A stretch of 32,235 bases of DNA, taken from the NCBI GenBank assembly GCA_003242685.1, contig QGVD01000045.1, forward strand, positions 1 to 32,235. The letters run 5' to 3'. The position numbers and the translations under genes were made by a program. Below the pieces are notes generated by a model. The model was not told the origin of the DNA. It was given only the letters and a program-made list of their open reading frames with translations, and ran no database searches. Below, in pieces: positions 31,697 through 32,235 of the stretch. Each line of letters starts with the position of its first letter. Position 1 is the stretch's first letter. Source of the DNA: Pseudomonadota bacterium. Lineage in GTDB: Bacteria; Pseudomonadota; Gammaproteobacteria; Steroidobacterales; Steroidobacteraceae.

Positions 31697-32235
31697 ATGA
31701 TCATCGACTGCCACGGGCACTACACCACCGCGCCGAAGGCGCTCACCGAATTCCGCGAGGCGCAGATCGCCGGGCTCACGGATCCCGGGCGGCGCCCCAG
31801 CGGCCCGCCGAAGTTCAGCGACGACGAGATCCGCGAGAGTCTCGAGAACGCGCAGCTGAAGTTCCAGCGCGAGCGCGGTACCGATCTCACCATCTTCTCG
31901 CCGCGCGCTTCGGCCATGGGGCATCACATCGGCGACGAGCGCACGAGCCTCGAGTGGACACGGATCTGCAACGACCTCATCCACCGCGTGTGCACGCTCT
32001 ACCCCGACAACTTCGTGGGCGTGTGCCAGCTCCCGCAGTCGCCGGGCGTGTCGCCCGCGAACTGTGCAGCGGAGCTCGAGCGCTGCGTGAAGGAGCTCGG
32101 CTTCATCGGGTGCAATCTCAATCCCGATCCGTCGGGCGGCCACTGGAACGCGCCGCCGCTCACGGACCGCTACTGGTATCCGCTGTACGAGAAGATGGTC
32201 GAGCTCGACGTGCCCGCCTTGGTGACCGTCCGGGC
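31697..32235 (+). CDS. ligJ: 4-oxalomesaconate hydratase, C-terminus cut by window edge
   Basis: 179 codons are present with no stop before the edge. The protein starts MIIDCHGHYTTAPKAL with the metal ligands H6 and H8, followed by DLTIFSPRASAMGHHIGD, LYPDNFVGVCQLPQSPGV and NLNPDPSGGHWNAPPLTDR, segments characteristic of LigJ in the amidohydrolase superfamily. It hydrates 4-oxalomesaconate to 4-carboxy-4-hydroxy-2-oxoadipate, the step after LigI (with an isomerase between in some strains). A weak ribosome site precedes the ATG. The gene is separated from ligIABC by the antisense reductase, so it has its own promoter; aldolase and isomerase genes may follow outside the window. Confidence 0.92.
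   Translation, partial: MIIDCHGHYTTAPKALTEFREAQIAGLTDPGRRPSGPPKFSDDEIRESLENAQLKFQRERGTDLTIFSPRASAMGHHIGDERTSLEWTRICNDLIHRVCTLYPDNFVGVCQLPQSPGVSPANCAAELERCVKELGFIGCNLNPDPSGGHWNAPPLTDRYWYPLYEKMVELDVPALVTVR

Noticed and set aside
1..32235. Mobile elements, CRISPR arrays, tRNA or rRNA genes
   Set aside because: I saw no transposase or integrase frames, no spaced direct repeats and no tRNA-like cloverleaf between genes.

Overview
The window is dense, GC-rich (roughly two-thirds G+C by eye) bacterial chromosome with many Tat-exported proteins, c-type heme motifs, Shine-Dalgarno starts and a protocatechuate 4,5-cleavage cluster. This points to an aerobic Pseudomonadota bacterium, perhaps a gammaproteobacterium or a sphingomonad-like soil or water organism; the exact lineage cannot be fixed from sequence reading alone. 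I count 28 genes, two of them cut by the window edges. I see no transposases, rRNA, tRNA, CRISPR array or phage genes, no recognisable transcription factor, and no gene-free stretch over 300 bases.

Region 1 (1-5441, minus strand) is an exported four-gene operon: a large di-heme DUF1592/DUF1588/DUF1585-type protein, a Tat-exported DUF1552 protein and two tandem paralogous Tat-exported metallo-beta-lactamase-fold proteins. One paralog has a normal HxHxDH motif; the other keeps the first zinc site and has lost the second. Region 2 (5723-10656) holds a GlcD/D2HGDH-like FAD dehydrogenase, convergent with an HD-domain protein overlapping an SBF-like transporter, preceded by a ThDP-dependent enzyme. 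Region 3 (10924-14180, plus strand) is a spinster-like MFS transporter followed by an exported DUF885 zinc-peptidase-like protein.

Region 4 (14197-21114, minus strand) is a six-gene run: carotenoid oxygenase-family protein, SnoaL-like lipoprotein, (2Fe-2S) subunit and molybdopterin subunit of an isoquinoline-oxidoreductase-type hydroxylase, then nicotinate phosphoribosyltransferase (pncB) and nicotinamidase (pncA). A hairpin after the SnoaL gene probably splits it into two transcription units. Region 5 (21258-25743) holds OsmC, a methyltransferase, a secreted protein of unknown function, a HIT protein and an asparagine-synthetase-like protein whose glutaminase site is destroyed.

Region 6 (25756-32235) is the catabolic core: an aldehyde dehydrogenase divergent from ligI-ligA-ligB-ligC, then an antisense aldo/keto reductase, then the start of ligJ. 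LigAB opens protocatechuate, LigC oxidises the semialdehyde to 2-pyrone-4,6-dicarboxylate, LigI opens the pyrone and LigJ hydrates the next intermediate. The carotenoid oxygenase carries the residues that lignostilbene dioxygenases use to hold a phenol, so stilbene cleavage feeding aromatic aldehydes towards protocatechuate is a plausible theme for regions 4 and 6. A near-perfect GntR/FadR-type operator overlaps a good sigma-70-like promoter between the aldehyde dehydrogenase and ligI.
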